Part shown: piece by piece, positions 53,663-62,500 of the stretch
Layout of the letters: each line of letters starts with the position of its first letter
How positions within the stretch are numbered: position 1 is the stretch's first letter
Assembly: GCF_000090795.2 (NCBI RefSeq)
Contig: NW_003546299.1
Coordinates: forward strand, 154,188-216,687
Reading direction: 5' to 3'
Length of the DNA stretch: 62,500 nucleotides
Source of the DNA: Amphimedon queenslandica
Lineage: Eukaryota; Porifera; Demospongiae; Haplosclerida; Niphatidae
Position numbers and translations under genes: made by a program
Notes under the pieces: model-generated
What the model saw: only the letters and a program-made list of their open reading frames with translations
The model's database searches: none
Told to the model about the DNA's origin: nothing

Positions 53663-53886
53663 CATCAAAGACAGCACACACACACCACAGACCCTACACC
53701 TATGCACACACAAAATCATGCATTACTTTTGTAACCTTCCACAAAAGAATTTGATATTCAGTCTCATGGGAAGGGAATGAAGTATTTTATATACTATCAG
53801 TATCAATCATTATCTCTTGAATTATAATTATTATAATCAAAACAATACAATGTGATGACACATGCAACATTATTCTAGTCATGTGA

Positions 53887-54816
53887 TCACTTATGATAAG
53901 AATGGTTCTTTCTTCTTCCACGAGCTTTCTCAAACTTCCTTCCCTTGGATCTCACATACGGCTTGGAATGACTAAACGGAACGCCAGGTGTACCAAAATG
54001 CTTGACAGCTTCACGGGCTTTCCTTGGACCTAATTAATAATGACAGAATTATGAATTGATAGTTCAGGGACTTTCATTACTAGCCTTGAAGCAAGATTGT
54101 GTTTTGTCCACGAGGTGCTCTTAACGCAAGTTGATCAAATGTGATGATTTCACCACCTGATTTCTCAATCCTAGCCCGAGCTTGCTCAGTTACTTTAAGG
54201 CAGCAGACTGTCATCTTGGGCACTTTCCACTGCCTGTGATCATTAGTGACGGTACCAACAACAACAGCTGTCTTCTCACTACGATCGGGTTTCTTCATCT
54301 GCATAACCTAACAAGACAAAGAATGGGTGTGGTTAAGAGAGGAGGTGACACGTACGAGACGAGAGAGAGAGAGAGGTGGCCTGTTGGTCCTGCTCATGTA
54401 GAGACGCTTCAGGACAACACGATTGAAAGGAGATTTAGTCCTTCGAACAAGAAACCTGTACAACTAATCACAAAAATTAATAATAATAAATACATTGTAC
54501 AAAACATTATTAATGAATTAATTCATCGAATTCAATATCTTACTTTAACTAGTAGCTTTAGGTAGACATCATTAGACTTAGGCCCCCTCCTATACACCTT
54601 CCTCTTATTCCTATGGTCTATATCTATACCCTATAAAATATCATGTGTCAATATTATAATAATTAAATTTATTATTACTGAATTAAAATGCACAGAGGCA
54701 ACTAAGCAACAATAAAATAATCCAATATGTATATCAAGGTACTATCTAGTAAATACAGTCACTCTAATACATGGAGTCTATGCATGATTGATGTGGATAA
54801 TAGTTTCACTTACCAT
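53887..54816 (-). CDS. RPL18: Large-subunit ribosomal protein eL18 (RPL18)
   Basis: Five exons (54814-54816, 54544-54630, 54356-54463, 54085-54307, 53887-54029) encode about 187 residues; the human protein has 188. Exon 1 codes only for the start Met, a layout common in ribosomal protein genes. The protein reads [77 protein letters not shown] and ends [17 protein letters not shown], all family hallmarks. The intron between the last two exons has a GC donor (CAAG followed by GCTAGT), needed to keep GPRKARE in frame. It is a component of the 60S subunit. It starts 348 bp from the divergent ASB-like gene. Confidence 0.92.
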
Positions 54817-55164
54817 CCCTTTTTCTTCTTTCACCAAAGGCCAACACCGCGCATGTGCTCAGCCTTAAAAAATTTTAAAGGGCGGGGCTGATTTTAACCG
54901 GAAGTAAAAAAAACGAAACCGGAAGTAAAAAATGACCGGAAATGAGTCTTGAACCGGAAGTGAATTGAGATAATGAGGTGATTACATCCGGTTTGATTTA
55001 TTTTTGGCAACAATAACAATTATGTCACAGAGTTAGCTAGCAAAAATAATCTGCTGGCCATAAAATGAGCAAGTGACTTCAGCAATCAATCTAAACTGCT
55101 AAGAGTAAGAGAACAAGCAAAGAAAAAACTCCCTCACTCGACAGACTGATCTGTGACTGATCTG
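54817..55164. promoter_or_regulatory. Divergent RPL18/ASB promoter with an ETS-site cluster
   Basis: CCGGAAGT occurs at 54898-54905, 54919-54926 and 54954-54961, and CCGGAAAT at 54936-54943, with an inverted site (CATCCGG) near 54986-54992. A GC box GGGCGGGGC lies at 54880-54888. Near the RPL18 end, CCTTTGG precedes a purine-rich leader, a possible TOP-like start. ETS/GABP sites are common in housekeeping bidirectional promoters. Confidence 0.65.
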
Positions 55165-56276
55165 ATGGCTGATCAGTTGTGGTTTTATGTAGTAAATCAG
55201 CAAGAGAATGAGCTGAAACAATTTTTAAAGGATAATAAAGGAACTTTTGATATAAACAGGAGAGATGCTAGTGGTAGGACCTTACTAGACTATTGCTGCC
55301 CTACTGTTGGCTATATATCAACTACAGTCTATTCAGAAACTAGTAAGTATTATTATACTGTATGGAAATATAAAATAAAATAAAATTGCAAACCTGAATT
55401 CAATCTACTCTTGATCTTATGCATATATATAAATATAATTATTTAGTTAAATCAATATAGATCTAATTAGACGACAGTGTGTTCTATGTTGACAACTTTC
55501 TTTTCCTTTATTTATTATTAGCAAAGTATTCGGCTTACATAAGAATAGCAAAGGACTTGCTAGACAATGGTTCCGATCCTAACTCTGCTGATCAAAGGGG
55601 CTGGACCATCATTCACCAATGTGCTATTGTCGGTGACCTCACCCTCCTTTCTCTCTGTATGCTCTACGGTGCAAACTCCTCTCTCTATAACCACGGGGGT
55701 CAGCTACCCGTTGACCTTGCTTACCTCAAGAAACACGACCATATTGTCGAATATTTAGAAAAGCATTCTCTATCTCTCAAACAACTGTGTAGAGTGACAA
55801 TAAGAGATGCAATGGGCCCAAGGACTTACAACAGGATTAATGAACTACCACTACCTCCTTCTCAAAAACTATTTATTAATTATGGGAATCCTTTCGTAGG
55901 GTGGGTCGGAACACTCTATGTGCCCCGACCATGGACAGACGATGATATTAGAAGTGGTAGAGTCGACAAAGGAGATGTGCTTGCATTTTTTGTGACAAAC
56001 GCCAGCTCTGAGTTTATGGAGGAGAAAGAGATTGAGGACAAGTGGCAGAACCTCACTTTTAGTGATTTGGCAGAATTATTCGAGTCGCTATACTTTTGGG
56101 AGTCTTTCAAAACTATTGACTATGAAGAGCCTCTGGCTCGGAAACCTCGTTATGCACTGGAGAAGCTAACACTCAGAGATGAGGAGGAGGAGGGAGAGAG
56201 GGGAAGAGAGAGGAACAGGAGAGAGAGGGAGAGCAGTGAATTTAATTTTTCTAGAATTTTTAGACGAAGAAATTAG
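55165..56276 (+). CDS. Ankyrin repeat and SOCS-box protein (ASB-like)
   Basis: Two exons (55165-55342 and 55522-56276) encode about 310 residues. I chose the ATG giving MADQLWFYVV; an upstream in-frame stretch lacks an ATG. Two to three ankyrin repeats are visible: RRDASGRTLLDYCC, LLDNGSDPNSADQRGWTIIH then GDLTLLSLCMLYGA, and GGQLPVDLAYLKKHDHIVEY. A SOCS box follows (SLSLKQLCRVTIRDAMGP ... NELPLPPSQKLFINY), with the BC-box Leu/Cys and the LPLPP of the Cul5 box. Such proteins are substrate adaptors of Elongin B/C-Cullin 5 ubiquitin ligases. Unusually, about 120 residues follow the SOCS box, ending in a highly charged Glu/Arg stretch; in most ASB proteins the SOCS box is C-terminal. Confidence 0.8.
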
Positions 56277-56339
56277 GTTTAACTTAAATTAAATTTTTTA
56301 ATCATCCAATTACATGTTTTGAATTTTTATTTTATTATT

Positions 56340-57190
56340 GTATGCATCAGAAAATATAATGAATTCTCTCTGAACCATTTCTGATAAAATAGTAGATACA
56401 TGGACTATAAAAGGGTCCATGTTTTTTTCTCCTTTATTCTAAACCAACTTTTGAAATTTCTAAAAAAATCCAATTTTACCCAAAGTTTCTACAAAACATA
56501 AGAACATGTATGTATAATTATAAAAATAAAGAATTGTCTCCTATTCAATTTTGGCAAAATTTGGCCCAAACCATGTACATGTATGTACTTTGGCCCAATT
56601 GTTGAGTAACTTTAAAAATTCGTAAAAAAATCTAATTTTGATCGGAATCAGTTCAAACTTTCTACACAGCATAAGAACATGTATATGTATTAGAAAAAAA
56701 TTATAAAAATTTAAAATTGCTCCCTTTTTATTTTTGGTGAAATTTGGCTGAAATCGTTGTACTATAGTACAGGGACTTTGACCCAATTTTTGAGCAACTT
56801 AAAAAATTCATAAAAAAATTAAATTTGATCGGAATCAGTTCAAACTTTCTACACAACATAAGAACATGTATATGTATCAGAAAAAATTATAAAAATGTAA
56901 AATTGCTCCCTTTTCATTTTTGGTGAAATTTGGCCAAAATCGCTGTACTATAGTACAGGGACTTCAGCCCGATTTTTGAGCAACTTTAAAAATTTGTAAA
57001 AAATTTAACTTTGATCGGAATCACTTCAAATTTTCTGCACAACATAAGAACATGCATATGTATTTTAAAAAATCATAAAAATAGAGAATTGTCTCCTTTT
57101 CATTTTCGGCAAAATTTGGCCAATGACCCTGTACTATAGTACAAGTACAGGGAATTTTTGAGTAACTTAAAAAAATTTGCCCCCTTGAAT
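56340..57190 (+). repeat. Tandem satellite, about 4.5 copies of a ~187-bp unit
   Basis: GGAATCA recurs near 56644, 56831 and 57018 (period 187 bp), with a degenerate first copy near 56460. Units contain TTTGATCGGAATCA, TCTACACAACATAAGAACAT, TCAGAAAAAATTATAAAAAT, GAAATTTGGCCAAAATCG and a CTGTACTATAGTACAGGGAC core, ending TTTTTGAGCAACTT. It fills the space between the ASB-like gene and PIGA. Confidence 0.85.
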
Positions 57191-57268
57191 TTCAAGCTAG
57201 TGCATATTACAGTACAAAAGAAGAGTTATACTTCATGTAATAAAATTTAACATAAAATTCTTCATGTG

Positions 57269-61617
<4,349 letters not shown>

Positions 61618-61853
61618 GCTGTTTGAAAATAAAGAAAATGAGCATGGCACTATTTTTTTCACTGACCAAATGCAGTGCTTCATCTTTCTTCATTGCCGTG
61701 GGGGCGGAGACGGAACTAATTTTCCCGTATAACACCGTGCCCGGAGTTGGCGGGGGTCCAAAATCTGCTGGCTGCAACATACATCCGCATTTCGCTAACT
61801 GACACTATTTTCTTCAAGTCAGAGAGAAAGAGAAGTCAAGAGGCTAAAGAAAG
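61618..61853. promoter_or_regulatory. 236-bp divergent promoter (PIGA / downstream gene)
   Basis: The spacer holds a GC-box-like GGGGGCGGAG near 61703 and a CpG-richer patch at 61690-61795. If PIGA has an additional 5' exon, part of this stretch may be transcribed. Confidence 0.4.
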
Positions 61854-62493
61854 ATGTCTACTGTAGCTGCGATCCCAAGCAGTGCCAGGGTCCACTCTGG
61901 AAGAGGGAGGTCTGATAGTGCGAGCCTCATCCGACAGAGGACGCCTCAAGGTGGTGCAAATCCGCAGCCAACCGTTGGACAAAGAAGCTACAGCTTTCAT
62001 TCAAGACAACAACAGCAGCAACACCAGCAGCAACAATCCCAGGACAGATATTACGAGTATCAGCATAAGGAGAAGGAGCTTAGGACTGCTTTGTCTGATG
62101 ATTATGAAGAGATTGACAGTGATGATGGATCATACCACAGTGAAGGAGATGACATTGCTCAATATTGGGATCCTTACTGTGAGTAGCTCTCTCCCTTTTA
62201 CTTCCCCCTTTTACTTCCCCCTCTTCTCCTCCTCTCCTTTCTTCTCTTTTTAAACTCTTTCCTCTATTTTCTACTCTTTTTTGAGGCCTCTCTCCCAATC
62301 CTCAGCCATTTCTGTTTCTTATTAATAAAAAATGAATGATTTCCTCTTCTCAGTTCTCCTTCCCTTGAAATTGTCACTTTCAATTCTATAAAAATTCTAT
62401 TAAAACTCTCACTCTCTTTCTCTCACTTTCTTTCCAGTGTATCAACTACAACAGCAAGCTCCTAGACCAAAGAAAGTTGTATGTAAAAAACCA
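61854..62493 (+). CDS. 5' end of an unrecognised gene, cut by the window end
   Basis: Exon 1 is 61854-62178 and exon 2 is 62438-62493, joined in phase 1 with clean GT-AG ends; a donor (GTAAG) follows at 62494, so the gene continues. The visible part is about 127 residues: a Ser/Arg-rich start (MSTVAAIPSSARVHSGRGR), a Gln tract (RQQQQQHQQQQSQ), a charged stretch (HKEKELRTALSDDYEEIDSD), then IAQYWDPYLYQLQQQ and a Lys/Pro patch. No domain is recognised; it looks disordered. It faces PIGA across 236 bp. Confidence 0.6.
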
Positions 62494-62500
62494 GTAAGTC

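Noticed and set aside
54182..54565. 127-codon plus-strand frame
   Set aside because: It is antisense to RPL18 exons and introns.
61680..61850. Definite first exon of PIGA starting MLQPADFG
   Set aside because: The frame is open, but the donor at TTTG-GTCAGTG does not give the phase needed to enter the CATGGTG exon, so I kept the ATG at 61615-61617.

Overview
The window reads as nuclear DNA of a sponge, most likely a haplosclerid demosponge such as Amphimedon queenslandica. The evidence is: dozens of very short GT-AG introns (many of 45-120 bp), very compact gene spacing, an expanded set of SRCR and death-domain proteins of the sponge kind, and an axonemal dynein with a complete metazoan-type sequence. 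The species call is an inference; no database was searched. All exon structures were read by eye from splice signals, reading phase and paralogue comparison.

Region 1 (about 1-20.8 kb) is a cluster of single-pass membrane receptors. Four one-domain or three-domain SRCR receptors, one decayed SRCR pseudogene, one relic signal-peptide exon and one discoidin (F5/8 type C) receptor lie head to tail on the minus strand (94-12926). A divergent pair follows: a minus-strand receptor with a Cys-rich ectodomain of unknown family and a long tail full of Tyr-x-x-Leu/Val motifs (14640-18623), and a plus-strand discoidin receptor (18824-20750). All use the same intron-phase plan: signal-peptide exon ending in phase 1, ectodomain exons, then a TM exon running from phase 1 to phase 2, then tail exons carrying tyrosine motifs. 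Ectodomains look interchangeable on shared tails. A small ciliary gene of the CFAP97D family (12993-14479) sits inside this cluster.

Region 2 (20985-42370) is one axonemal inner-arm dynein heavy chain of the DNAH3/7/12 group on the plus strand, read as about 66 small exons and about 4,070 residues. A perfect RFX X-box lies 67 bp upstream of its ATG. Its introns hold palindromic ACATGT hexamer repeats, several copies of a dispersed repeat, a seven-copy array of about 177 bp, and a small MITE-like inverted-repeat element.

Region 3 (42516-49202) is a large minus-strand gene that I read as one protein of about 1,683 residues: two tandem units of death domain plus an uncharacterised domain, then a GTPase-like module with altered nucleotide-binding motifs, a COR-like segment and a helical C-terminus. 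Splitting into two or three genes remains possible.

Region 4 (49432-62500) holds housekeeping genes: NUP85 (+), RPL18 (-), an ankyrin/SOCS-box gene of the ASB type (+), a tandem satellite, PIGA (-), and the 5' end of an unrecognised gene (+). Five head-to-head pairs with 66-348 bp between start codons punctuate the window. One of these spacers (RPL18/ASB) carries four ETS-type sites and a GC box.

The strongest candidate for something undescribed is the modular receptor cluster. Next come the double-death-domain protein and the repeat family whose palindromic core changes in a compensatory way.
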